Assembly (NCBI GenBank): GCA_023444055.1
Contig: JAEZRV010000023.1
Span: 122,957 to 186,956, forward strand
DNA length: 64,000 nt
Source: Bacillota bacterium
Lineage (GTDB): Bacteria > Bacillota > Clostridia > Acetivibrionales > DSM-1351
Direction: 5' to 3'
Numbering within the stretch: position 1 is the first letter of the stretch; every line of letters begins with the position of its first letter. Under the pieces are notes generated by a model. That model was not told where the DNA came from. It was given only the letters and a program-made list of their open reading frames with translations, and made no database searches. Made by a program: the position numbers and the translations under genes. This document shows, in pieces, positions 1 through 8,313 of this stretch.

Positions 1-61
1 TAATTATAATTGTGCATAACTTATTAAATATTATTTTATAAATTGCTTTTTCACTACATTT

Positions 62-125
62 TTTGTCAAAAAACAAAGCAAAACCCCAATTTATAGGCCT
101 TGTTATAAGTCTTATAAATTGGGGT
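62..125 (-). terminator. Rho-independent terminator hairpin
   Basis: A long inverted repeat pairs ACCCCAATTTATA with TATAAATTGGGGT. On the minus strand it is followed by a T-rich tract. It lies about 245 bases past the TPR gene stop, so it probably ends that transcript. Between it and the gene (about 126-369) no gene is visible; a short inverted pair CTATCGG/CCGATAG near 272-349 may add RNA structure. Confidence 0.6.
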
Positions 126-369
126 ATGTACTCATATGAATATATTTATTACTCAAACTTCACAGTTTAATTTACTACTAAAAGCTTTCTAATATTAGGT
201 GTGATAGCAAGCGAATTTTGAGTTTATTATTAATACAAAATTCAATTACGATTTAAAGCTTCCGCACAATAAGCTATCGGTTTATAGTTGAATTATGCTT
301 TTAATGCAGTATCCAATCAAACGTCTAATATCATCGAATATTAAGCCGATAGTACTTGGCTTCTATTAT

Positions 370-2361
370 TTAATTTAATTTTGAATTGCGATCCATAGCA
401 GCTATGAATTCCTTTTTCATATCATACAAATAATATATAAATGGGACAAGCAACCTTATAGGGCTATTTCCCGACTGTTCATCAGCTAATAATTTAACTG
501 TCTGCTCCTGGAATTCCTTGTAAACTTCAGAGCCGTAAGATTTACTTTTTGATAATCCAGAAATCAGTATTATCTTAGCAACAGGGTTTTCCGGTGCAGA
601 AAGAGCCAAATCCAAATACGAGTTCAGAATATTTGTTTCTCCCCATAGGCTTTCTAATTTAACTACCTTGTTATCCACCAGAGATTGGGTCAATGACAAT
701 CCTAAAGCAGATAAGTAATTAAATATAATCTCCTTCTTAGGAATATCATAAAATTCTGGTTCTGTAAGTTCAATATCTTTTGTTTCTGTTATCTTCATAA
801 TGATACTATTTAGAGTTGCCATAAATTCACTATTATCTTCTGAATTTGATAATTTCATTTCAAAAGTTTGAGTAGATTGACTTTCCTTTTCAAACAGAAC
901 AACCTTTACATCATACTCATCCTCATTTCCTGATATACTTCCTGTAACCAACAAATCCAAATCATTTGTACGAGCTGCATCATAAAGGGATTGAGTACCA
1001 TATTCTGCTATTCTTTCATATGGTCCTTTATCCTTTTCAACTGGAATAAGGAATTTTGTCTCTCTACTATGTTTAAATAATAATATCTCCTGAAGAAGTA
1101 ACGGTAAGCCTCTAGTTAATCTTGCAGAATTATCATCACGCTGTATTGCAGTCACATTACCTGTTTTATCAGTTAAGTCAGCAAATGCTAAAAAGCCAAT
1201 GTTTTCACTTTTTAATTCCTTAGGCAAAAGCCATTCAGGTGATTTCAGACCATAAAACCAAATTGGCTTGTCAGTGACAACAAGTTCGTATTCCACACCT
1301 TCAGGTTTACTTCCATTATTCTTTTGAGCTTTTTCAAGTGTTTCAAAGTCACTTGCCAATTTTTGTAATACTGCTTTTACATCAGGTCTTTCACTCTTCA
1401 TTAATTTGTCTATAAGCTTTTGACCTTCTACATGCTTTCCAGTTTGAATATATGCATGTAATATATTCATACCCGCCATTATATCATGTTTTTCAGGGTC
1501 ATATAATGGAGCTACTATATCAATAATTTCATTTATATATCCATTATTACCCAAGTCACCTGAGATAATGTACAATACAGGTAATTCATCTACAGATGTA
1601 TTCAATACATACTCATATATAGGCTTTGCACTTTCCAAATCCTTTTGTTCAATATAATATCTTGCTAAATAAAGCTGTGGAAGCCAGCTACCTTTTATTG
1701 CTGTAATCTTTTTAAGTAAATCAGCAACATTATTTTGTCCTGCCTCCATGTTCAAAATAACCCACCATTGAAGAGTAGCTTCTTGGTTTGGCTCTAAGCA
1801 GAGACTCTCCCAAACTAAATCCTTTGCCCCTTCAATGTCACCCCTCTGATGGTGAACCTTTGCAAGATTTGTTAGAATCATTCCTGTCTTTCCAAATAAA
1901 TTGATATATTCTTTTAAAGTTTTTTCAGCTTCTCCAAAAAGCTCTTTAGTCATATATGCAATCGCAAGAGTAGTATATCCTCTCTCCTTAATTTCATCTA
2001 TATGTACAAGGTGTTTTGCAGCATCAAGAGCCTCTTCATTGAAATCATCCTTAAATGCCAAAAGAATATCATTATACAGTGCATCAGCGTTACTCCAATG
2101 ATTTTTCAGCTGATTAGGCAAGATAGTTTTTCTTATTTCTTCTCTAGAGACCAATATCTTTTGTCCTTGCTCATCATAGCACTCAATCATCTCTCTATTG
2201 GCAGGCTGTTGCTCATCTGTTAGGCTTTCTTCAGATTGAATATCCTGAGAACTGTTTAGGTCAGAGTTTTCAATACCTTCTATTTGCTCATTCTTCTCCT
2301 TCTCTTCTTTCTGACCGTTCTTATTCTTGTTTTTTGATAAAAACTCATTAAAAAAACCCAT
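370..2361 (-). CDS. TPR-repeat protein with an acidic/lysine-rich N-terminus
   Basis: The product is 663 residues, soluble and without a signal peptide. Residues 1-45 are a charged, low-complexity Lys/Glu/Asn tail. Residues about 90-320 contain helix-turn-helix pairs of the tetratricopeptide type, for example around 'YTTLAIAYMTKELFGEAEKT' and 'TNLAKVHHQRGDIEGAKDLV', which usually mediate protein contacts. Residues about 355-520 form a separate alpha/beta region. Its stretch 'LLVTGSISGNEDEYDVKVVL' loosely recalls the TolB-N-like domain seen with TPRs in other bacteria, but that is only a resemblance. The start is ATG, preceded by a GGGGGT ribosome binding site. It stands alone between gaps. 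Function unknown; the TPR call is fairly secure. Confidence 0.75.
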   Translation of the reverse strand: MGFFNEFLSKNKNKNGQKEEKEKNEQIEGIENSDLNSSQDIQSEESLTDEQQPANREMIECYDEQGQKILVSREEIRKTILPNQLKNHWSNADALYNDILLAFKDDFNEEALDAAKHLVHIDEIKERGYTTLAIAYMTKELFGEAEKTLKEYINLFGKTGMILTNLAKVHHQRGDIEGAKDLVWESLCLEPNQEATLQWWVILNMEAGQNNVADLLKKITAIKGSWLPQLYLARYYIEQKDLESAKPIYEYVLNTSVDELPVLYIISGDLGNNGYINEIIDIVAPLYDPEKHDIMAGMNILHAYIQTGKHVEGQKLIDKLMKSERPDVKAVLQKLASDFETLEKAQKNNGSKPEGVEYELVVTDKPIWFYGLKSPEWLLPKELKSENIGFLAFADLTDKTGNVTAIQRDDNSARLTRGLPLLLQEILLFKHSRETKFLIPVEKDKGPYERIAEYGTQSLYDAARTNDLDLLVTGSISGNEDEYDVKVVLFEKESQSTQTFEMKLSNSEDNSEFMATLNSIIMKITETKDIELTEPEFYDIPKKEIIFNYLSALGLSLTQSLVDNKVVKLESLWGETNILNSYLDLALSAPENPVAKIILISGLSKSKSYGSEVYKEFQEQTVKLLADEQSGNSPIRLLVPFIYYLYDMKKEFIAAMDRNSKLN

Positions 2362-2609
2362 TGCGGCTACCCCCAGTTTTATTTTTAAGTAAAAAACTCT
2401 TTCATTATTTTATATTATCATAAACAAATATATCTCGTCATTAAGTATTAAAATAAATTAAAAATAGACAGAAAAAATTACAAGCTATACTAATGTATTT
2501 ATAATATGTCTTTTCGATATTTTAAATGCGAAATAGTATTATATTTCTATGTCTAATTTATACCAACTAACATATTTCATAACAAGCTTCTTTAATTAGT
2601 TCTCAACTG

Positions 2610-3038
2610 CTATACAGATTCTGATTTTCTCTGATTTCTAAACTCATTCATTTGCCTAATATAGTTTATTTGAGTTTCGGTTTTTGGGTAAATATCATTA
2701 TTAATGTTGTTTTTACTAATCTCAATTGCTATTTCGCTCATTCTCTCAGCATGTTGATCATCTGTAATCTTTTTGTTTATAAGATCCATATTGCATTCAG
2801 CAATTAACTTCAGCTCTTTAAACTTGTCAGTATCCAACTCAACACCGTGGTGACAAATAGGACAAAACAATATATGATCTGATGAATATGGAATAATTGG
2901 AATAAAGAAAACTGTAAACCATTTTTTTCTGCTATGAAGCACCCAAAACTTTTCATTATTACAATGTTCACAATAAAATACTTTTACTGGCCCGTGGTTT
3001 TTAACTGATTGATGTCCCCATCCAAAAATAAAAAACAT
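2610..3038 (-). CDS. Zinc-ribbon domain protein
   Basis: The ATG at 3038 gives 142 residues and is preceded by a clear GAGGAAAG ribosome binding site. An upstream ATG at 3107 lacks one, so I use the internal start. The N-terminus 'MFFIFGWGHQSVKNHGPV' is followed by two Cys-x2-Cys pairs (CEHC and CPIC, about 40 residues apart), the pattern of a small zinc ribbon. Between them is a hydrophobic, aromatic segment (WFTVFFIPIIPYSS) typical of the bacterial zinc-ribbon family with the 'fFiPiiP' core. The C-terminal half is charged and helical. Function is unknown. It is a single gene. Confidence 0.7.
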   Translation of the reverse strand: MFFIFGWGHQSVKNHGPVKVFYCEHCNNEKFWVLHSRKKWFTVFFIPIIPYSSDHILFCPICHHGVELDTDKFKELKLIAECNMDLINKKITDDQHAERMSEIAIEISKNNINNDIYPKTETQINYIRQMNEFRNQRKSESV

Positions 3039-3343
3039 AACTTTCCTCGATTCGTATATTAATATTATTGTTAAATTTATTTTACCATATTTTTTAATAA
3101 TGTGCATATTTTTAATAATTCGAGTTAATTATTTAAAAAAAGATATCTTTTTATTTCTATTATTTGACACCAACCTTTGAATTTTAATCTTCGAAAAAAA
3201 ATTTGTACTAAAATAGCAAAAAAAAAACCAAGCCCATATAAGTAAACAACTTAAACTTTCCATTGATAAATTTGAACACCTGCATTTTCAATTAGTAAAT
3301 TTGGGTAAATAACTCAAACTTCGCACATAAAAAATCTATTGGT

Positions 3344-3425
3344 GCGGTAGTAACTCGAAAGTATAGTTGGCGCTTACATGGTGCACTTTCGAGTCTCAAA
3401 AAACTTAGAGTTTGGCTTTTTAAAA
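3344..3425 (+). repeat. Family-B palindromic element, copy 1
   Basis: The arms CTCGAAAGT (3354-3362) and ACTTTCGAG (3385-3393) enclose a loop containing TATAGTTG and ACATGGTGC. The same layout appears inverted at 7373-7414 (GCTCGAAAA/TTTTCGAGC, again with ACATGGTGC in the loop), and with a different stem but similar loop at 44933-44973. Conserved loops with changed but still pairing stems suggest selection at the RNA level. It lies downstream of hydA, in the orientation opposite to that gene. Confidence 0.55.
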
Positions 3426-3431
3426 ATGGAA

Positions 3432-3450
3432 CAATTCATTAAATGAATTG
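3432..3450 (-). terminator. Possible weak terminator of the hyd operon
   Basis: A CAATTCATT/AATGAATTG hairpin lies 12 bases past the hydA stop. On the minus strand it is followed by TTCCATTTTT. The stem is AT-rich and the T tract is interrupted, so termination strength is doubtful. Confidence 0.3.
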
Positions 3451-3462
3451 GTTAAATATTTT

Positions 3463-5253
3463 CTATATTCTATCACGCTTTTCAAAATGAGTATGAAGAA
3501 GTTCATGCGCCGTTTTACCAAATGGTTCTCCCAAATAGTTTTTATAAAGTTCTAATATTTCTTTATTATCATTAGACTTCCTAACTTTTTTGTTCCTATC
3601 CTCTTGATAAATTGCCTCTCTGCGTTTCTTAATGATCTCATCATTACCGTGGTGATAGGGTTGTCCTCCTCCAGCAATGCAGCCACCTGGACAAGCCATT
3701 ATTTCAATTGCATGATAATTTGCTTTGCCATCACGTATATCTTCTAGAATTTTACGCGCATTACCTAATCCACTGGCAATACCTATTTTTAGCTCCTGTT
3801 CACCTATTTTTACTGTAGCTTCACGGACACCTTCAATTCCTCTCAGTTCTTCAAACTCAACATTTTCAAGTGGCTCACCTGTCATCCATTCAGATGCTGT
3901 TCGAAGTGCTGCCTCGATAACACCTCCAGCTGTACCGAATATTACAGAAGCACCTGTTGATTCTCCCAGCGGACTGTCAAAATTATTATCCGGAAGGACA
4001 TTAAACTCTATTCCTGCTTCATGAATCATTGCTCCTAGCTCTCTAGTAGTAATTGTAATATCTACATTGCTTTTATTGTCTTTTGTCAGTTCTGGGCGTT
4101 TAGCCTCCGCTTTTTTAGCTATGCAAGGCATAACAGATACCATTACAATATTATCAGGATCTATACCCTTTTTTTCCGCAAAATAAGTTTTGGCAATAGT
4201 CCCCAACATAATATGTGGTGATTTACAGGTAGATGGTACATGTATTAATTCCGGGAATTGATTCTCAATAAATTTAACCCACGCTGGACAGCAATTTGTT
4301 AGGATAGGGAGTGTTTTATTATTTTTGAGGCGGTAAATCAATTCAGACGCTTCCTCCATAACAGTAAGGTCTGCACCAAAATCAGTATCAAATACCTGAT
4401 CAAATCCCATACGTTTCAGTGCTGTTACCATTTTACCCGTTACTAATGTTCCTGCTTCCATTCCAAATAGCTCTCCAAGTGCAACACGGATTGCAGGAGC
4501 CGTCTGGACAATTACATATTTATTAGGGTCATTTAATGCTTCCCAAACCTTTTCTGTATGGTATGCTTCAGTTAGAGCTGCAGTAGGACAAACCTGTACA
4601 CATTGTCCGCAGTATGTGCAAGAGGTTTCCACCATAGGTATATTGGCAAAAGGACCTACAAAGGAATTAAATCCCCGCCCTATTCCTGATAAAATCCCAC
4701 ATGTTTGTACCTCATTACATGCAGTCTCACAGCGCCTACAATAAATACACTTGTTGGAGTTTTTCACAATAGCATCACTGGAAATGTCAAGTGGATAATC
4801 CATCCTCTCACCTTCCCAGCGAATATGCCTTATATTAAGTTCATTTGCAAGAGCTTGAAGCTCACATTCTAAATTCTTTGGACAAGTAAAACATTCATTG
4901 GGGTGGTTTGACAGCAATAGTTCTACAGCCATTCTCCTTGCTGCTATTGCTCTCTTAGTATCAGTACGTACTTCCATTCCTTCCTGTACTTTGGTGACGC
5001 AGGAGGGTACAAGTTTATTTCGATTGTTTCTTTGGTCAACTAATTCCACCATACACACCCTGCAGGAAGCTGTTTTATTGTATAATTGCAAATCGTGTAA
5101 ATCCAAATGGCATAACGTAGGAATCTTTACTCCTGCTTTATGTGCTGCCTCTAAGATTGTTATTCCTTCTGGCACATCTAAATCCTTATCATTAATCTTG
5201 ATATGCAGATTTTTTTTGTCATCGTTGGGGTTTTGGCTCATTTTTCTATCCAT
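3463..5253 (-). CDS. hydA: [FeFe] hydrogenase catalytic subunit HydA (NADH-linked, multimeric)
   Basis: This is the catalytic subunit that reduces protons to H2 in a HydABC complex. Residue numbers count from a possible TTG at 5283. An N-terminal [2Fe-2S] domain contains CRVC; a His/Cys cluster segment follows (HPNECFTCPKNLEC). Two [4Fe-4S] ferredoxin motifs come next (CIYCRRCETAC, CTYCGQCVQVC). The H-cluster signatures are TNCCPAW (about 329), MPCIAKK (about 385) and MACPGGC (about 529). The small-subunit-like C-terminus contains 'AHELLHTHF'. The first signature has Asn where Ser is usual (TSCCP), while both cysteines remain. The start is uncertain: TTG 5283 and ATGs at 5274, 5265, 5253 and 5241 are in frame, and those above 5257 lie inside a repeat hairpin. 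It is the last gene of hydC-hydB-hydA. Confidence 0.93.
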   Translation of the reverse strand: MDRKMSQNPNDDKKNLHIKINDKDLDVPEGITILEAAHKAGVKIPTLCHLDLHDLQLYNKTASCRVCMVELVDQRNNRNKLVPSCVTKVQEGMEVRTDTKRAIAARRMAVELLLSNHPNECFTCPKNLECELQALANELNIRHIRWEGERMDYPLDISSDAIVKNSNKCIYCRRCETACNEVQTCGILSGIGRGFNSFVGPFANIPMVETSCTYCGQCVQVCPTAALTEAYHTEKVWEALNDPNKYVIVQTAPAIRVALGELFGMEAGTLVTGKMVTALKRMGFDQVFDTDFGADLTVMEEASELIYRLKNNKTLPILTNCCPAWVKFIENQFPELIHVPSTCKSPHIMLGTIAKTYFAEKKGIDPDNIVMVSVMPCIAKKAEAKRPELTKDNKSNVDITITTRELGAMIHEAGIEFNVLPDNNFDSPLGESTGASVIFGTAGGVIEAALRTASEWMTGEPLENVEFEELRGIEGVREATVKIGEQELKIGIASGLGNARKILEDIRDGKANYHAIEIMACPGGCIAGGGQPYHHGNDEIIKKRREAIYQEDRNKKVRKSNDNKEILELYKNYLGEPFGKTAHELLHTHFEKRDRI

Positions 5254-5256
5254 ATT

Positions 5257-5530
5257 TATGCCCATGCCCAGCATTTCACACAAATCATCATGACAGAAAT
5301 GGCATGGGCTCGGTATCTCCTTTATTTATTTTTTCAATTTCTCTCAACCTTATGCCCATGCCCAGCATTTCACACAAATCATCATGACAGAAATGGCATG
5401 GGCTCGGTATCTCCTTTATTTATTTTTTCAATTTCTCTCAACCTTATGCCCATGTCTCACATTTTACACAAGAACAACAAGGAAATGTTCATTCCTAGTG
5501 AGAAATGACATGGACTCGGCACCTCCTTTA
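5257..5530 (-). repeat. Three tandem family-A SD-ATG hairpin elements
   Basis: Positions 5257-5350 and 5351-5444 are identical 94-base units; 5445-5530 is a diverged third copy. Read on the minus strand, each has a ribosome binding site (AAAGGAG), about 9-10 bases, then an ATG at the 5' arm of a hairpin (GCCCATGCC pairing with GGCATGGGC; the third copy is GTCCATG/CATGGGC). The ATG opens a tiny reading frame: MPFLS-stop in the two identical copies and a 15-residue peptide in the third. They fill the hydB-hydA gap, so any hydA ribosome must deal with them. Perfect identity of two copies implies recent duplication. Confidence 0.8.
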
Positions 5531-5539
5531 AAGGTATTA

Positions 5540-7246
5540 CTAATTTCTTTCACACTTCTCCTTGCTTCGTGAATAATCAACATCTTTAACAAAATCCAAA
5601 TATTCATTCCGAAAGTGTCTTAATGTACTAAGGATTGGATTTGGAGCTGTTTGACACAGTCCACATAACGCACTATCCTTTACCATATATGCCAGTTGCT
5701 CTATATCATAAAGATCATCAATAGTAGCGTTTCCAGATGTTATCTTATTAAGCATTTCAAAAAGCCTTTTTGTACCAATTCTACCTGCTCCACATCTGCC
5801 ACAAGCCTCATCCATTGTAAACTCAAGATAAAATTTTGCTATATTAACCATATTGTCATCCTCATCCATGACAATCATTCCCCCAGAGCCCATCATTGCA
5901 CCGAGCTTCAGAAGCCCGTCATAGTCAATTGGCGTATTTAGGTTTTTCTCTGTAAGAACACCTCCCGATGGGCCTCCTGTTTGAACTGCTTTAAACTTTT
6001 TGCCATTAGGAATTCCGCCACCAATATCAAAAATAATTTCACGAAGAGTTATTCCCATAGGTACTTCAACTAACCCTACATTATTAATCTTCCCTGCAAG
6101 CGCAAACACCTTTGTGCCCTTGCTTTTCTCTGTACCCATAGCCGCAAACCACTCTGCACCCTTATTTATTATCATAGGAATGTTGGCGAAGGTTTCAACA
6201 TTATTAACACAGGTAGGATGTCCCCAATAGCCTTGTTCAGCAGGATATGGCGGTTTATAATTAGGTTCTCCTCTCTTGCCTTCACAGGAGTTAATCAGCG
6301 CTGTTTCCTCTCCACATACAAATGCACCAGCTCCATATTTAAGCTTAATATCAAAGTCAAATTTGGTTCCAAAAATCCCTTTTCCTAAAAGCCCCAATTC
6401 TCTTGCCTGCTGCATTGCTACCGTTAATCTAGAAATTGCCAGCGGATACTCTGCACGAATATATATAATTCCATTTCTTGCACCAATTGCATAAGCGCCA
6501 ATAGCCATTGCTTCTAGTACACTATTTGGATCTCCCTCTAAAATGCTTCTATCCATAAAAGCACCGGGGTCGCCTTCATCTGCGTTGCAGATAATAAATT
6601 TTTCGTTATCTTCCTGCTTCTTAGTAATCTCCCATTTAAGCCCTGTAGGAAATCCTCCACCGCCTCTTCCTCTGAGTCCTGACTTTTTAATTACATCAAC
6701 CACTTCGTCTCTTGACATTTGAGTAAGAACTTTACCTAATGCTTCATAACCACCCATTGCAATATATTCATTTATATCTTCAGGATTAATAAATCCACAA
6801 TTTCTAAGGGCAACTCGATGCTGTTTTTTGTAAAAGTTCATTTCTTCATGTTTATGAATTGTTTCATTAGTCTGTGGATCTTTATATAAAAGTCTTTCCA
6901 CCATTTTACCTTTTAATATATGCTCGTCTATTAAATCCTTTGCATCCTTTGGCCCAACTCGGACATAAAATACATTATCAGGCTCGATTTTTACGATTGG
7001 ACCCTGTTCACAAAAACCAAAACAGCCTGTCCTTATAACCTTGACTTCATCAGTTAAGCCTCGAGCTTTTAAAATTAATTCAAGGTTTTTAATGACTTTA
7101 TCACTATCGCTTGCAAGACAGCCAGTACCTCCGCATACCAATATATTTTTATTTTTTTGTTCAGTATTACTATGCTGACGTATTGATATTTGTTCAGCCA
7201 TATCCTGTTTAACTTTATATAGCTCCGCCAGTGATCCTATCTTCAT
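5540..7246 (-). CDS. hydB: NADH-binding flavoprotein subunit HydB (NuoF-like) of [FeFe] hydrogenase
   Basis: The product is 568 residues. It accepts electrons from NADH through FMN and passes them to the hydrogenase iron-sulfur chain. Residues 35-85 are a thioredoxin-like [2Fe-2S] domain (CGGTGC, GCFGFC). A NuoF core follows with the glycine-rich NADH/FMN motif 'GRGGGGFPTGLKWE' and 'GAGAFVCGEETALINS'. The SLBB and [4Fe-4S] regions then give CGRCGAGR and a later CGLC. Many HydB proteins carry a further C-terminal 2[4Fe-4S] ferredoxin; this one stops shortly after 'LRHFRNEY', without it. The ATG is preceded by GGAGGTTAGT, supplied by the family-B element upstream. It lies between hydC and hydA. 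Confidence 0.92.
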   Translation of the reverse strand: MKIGSLAELYKVKQDMAEQISIRQHSNTEQKNKNILVCGGTGCLASDSDKVIKNLELILKARGLTDEVKVIRTGCFGFCEQGPIVKIEPDNVFYVRVGPKDAKDLIDEHILKGKMVERLLYKDPQTNETIHKHEEMNFYKKQHRVALRNCGFINPEDINEYIAMGGYEALGKVLTQMSRDEVVDVIKKSGLRGRGGGGFPTGLKWEITKKQEDNEKFIICNADEGDPGAFMDRSILEGDPNSVLEAMAIGAYAIGARNGIIYIRAEYPLAISRLTVAMQQARELGLLGKGIFGTKFDFDIKLKYGAGAFVCGEETALINSCEGKRGEPNYKPPYPAEQGYWGHPTCVNNVETFANIPMIINKGAEWFAAMGTEKSKGTKVFALAGKINNVGLVEVPMGITLREIIFDIGGGIPNGKKFKAVQTGGPSGGVLTEKNLNTPIDYDGLLKLGAMMGSGGMIVMDEDDNMVNIAKFYLEFTMDEACGRCGAGRIGTKRLFEMLNKITSGNATIDDLYDIEQLAYMVKDSALCGLCQTAPNPILSTLRHFRNEYLDFVKDVDYSRSKEKCERN

Positions 7247-7248
7247 AC

Positions 7249-7414
7249 TAACCTCCTACGCCCCATTTGGGCACAAAATTTGGTGAAACTATCAGCATAG
7301 CTGAGCGCTACGCAGTCTTTCTATACAGCTCCGATTACCTATAAACTGCAAAAACCACTTGTGGTTTTTGGTGCTCGAAAATGCACCATGTTAGTACAAA
7401 CTTATTTTTCGAGC
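7249..7414 (-). repeat. Family-B element forming the whole hydC-hydB intergenic region
   Basis: On the minus strand the order is: a GCTCGAAAA/TTTTCGAGC hairpin overlapping the hydC stop; a perfect AAAAACCACAAGTGGTTTTT palindrome; TGCGTA; then a segment ending GGCGTAGGAGGTTAG directly before the hydB ATG. The same order of blocks occurs between pilD and pilM (57133-57430). The element supplies hydB's ribosome binding site. Confidence 0.7.
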
Positions 7415-7956
7415 TTTTCCTTATTGCGATATGAATTTATAATGTCATCAATATCCTCTACCTTTACCCTTCCGTATACCTTGTCGTCCACCATAACGAC
7501 AGGTGCGAGACCGCAAGCACCTATACACCTGACATCCTTTATAGTAAACAAGCCATCCTCCGTTGTTTCATTTGACTCAATACCCAGCTTTTCTTTAAAG
7601 GCTGCAATAATTTTATCTGCTCCTCTTACGAAGCAAGCAGTGCCCAAGCAAACACTAATTGTATGTTTTCCGCTGGGTTTTGTTGTAAAGTATGAATAAA
7701 AGCTAACTACTCCATAGACCTCTGCACCTGGTATTCCTAGCTTGCGTGCAACAAATAACTGCACATCTCTAGGGAGATATCCAAAAATATGCTGAGCTTT
7801 ATGAAGTATTTCAATAAGTGCACCTTCGGTAGTTTCCAATCCTTCTATAAAAGCATCAAGTTCATCATACATTTCTCTTGGAAATACTCGTCCGTCTGGC
7901 TCCATCACATCAATTTCTTGAGGTTTTGTCGTATAAATCACCAACTTTTCAAACAA
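7402..7956 (-). CDS. hydC: [2Fe-2S] subunit HydC (NuoE-like) of [FeFe] hydrogenase
   Basis: The product belongs to the NuoE/24-kDa thioredoxin-like [2Fe-2S] family and works with HydB and HydA in NADH/ferredoxin-coupled H2 metabolism. The N-terminal helical region contains 'ALIEILHKAQHIFGYLPRDV', typical of the family. The cluster ligands are visible as C-x4-C (CLGTAC) and C-x3-C (CIGAC), followed by GLAPVV. The start is not settled. The longest frame begins with TTG at 7956 with no good ribosome binding site; internal candidates are GTG 7941 and ATG 7905 (MEPDGRVF). It is the first gene of the minus-strand operon, with a family-A hairpin about 240 bases upstream. Its last codons overlap the family-B hairpin. 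Confidence 0.88.
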   Translation of the reverse strand: MFEKLVIYTTKPQEIDVMEPDGRVFPREMYDELDAFIEGLETTEGALIEILHKAQHIFGYLPRDVQLFVARKLGIPGAEVYGVVSFYSYFTTKPSGKHTISVCLGTACFVRGADKIIAAFKEKLGIESNETTEDGLFTIKDVRCIGACGLAPVVMVDDKVYGRVKVEDIDDIINSYRNKEKLEK

Positions 7957-8313
7957 ATTTAGTTGTTCATTGCATTCACCCTATATTCATTCCAAAAATG
8001 GTAAGATTTAATGCATTTTTATTGAAATTAAATTTAGAAGAAGTAGACAGAATATGCCTTGAGTACAATAAATACTGTGCGAAATGACCTATGGTCTAGT
8101 TTCGGTCATAAGTCTGGTCATAGTTTTAGCTGCGTTTTTGCAGCGGTTAAAACATCTTTTAAATTAACAATAATCCTGTTATAATGTCATGAATGTGTCC
8201 ATGTCTTTCATTTCAAGGTAATGTGCATTTATTTGTAAGAAATAGCATGGACTCGAATCTCATTTTCTTATATTTTTTAGTACCACATTAATTTTAAAAT
8301 AAAGGTGCCCAAT
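7957..8313. other. 357-bp gap between hydC and a methyltransferase gene
   Basis: This divergent region must carry promoters for both flanking genes. It holds a family-A element at 8196-8262 and, on the plus strand, TATAAT near 8180. A small hairpin GCTGC/GCAGC sits near 8130-8146. Nothing coding is visible. Confidence 0.4.
8196..8262 (-). repeat. Family-A SD-ATG hairpin element, diverged copy
   Basis: On the minus strand GTCCATG (rc of 8246-8252) pairs with CATGGAC (rc of 8197-8203). The ATG in the 5' arm opens an 11-residue frame (MLFLTNKCTLP). The ribosome binding site is degraded to GAGATTCGAG. After the stop the same frame would read NERHGHI, matching the ends of other copies. Confidence 0.55.

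Larger units (their letters stand above)
3039..3462. other. 424-bp gap with one palindromic element
   Basis: No coding region is visible. The gap holds the family-B element at 3344-3425 and a weak hairpin at 3432-3450, just past the hydA stop. The rest is A/T-rich homopolymer-like sequence. Confidence 0.5.

Noticed and set aside
5203..5572. Overlapping plus-strand frames across the tandem repeats.
   Set aside because: They are repeats of the same palindrome read backwards, have no suitable ribosome binding sites and no protein-like composition.
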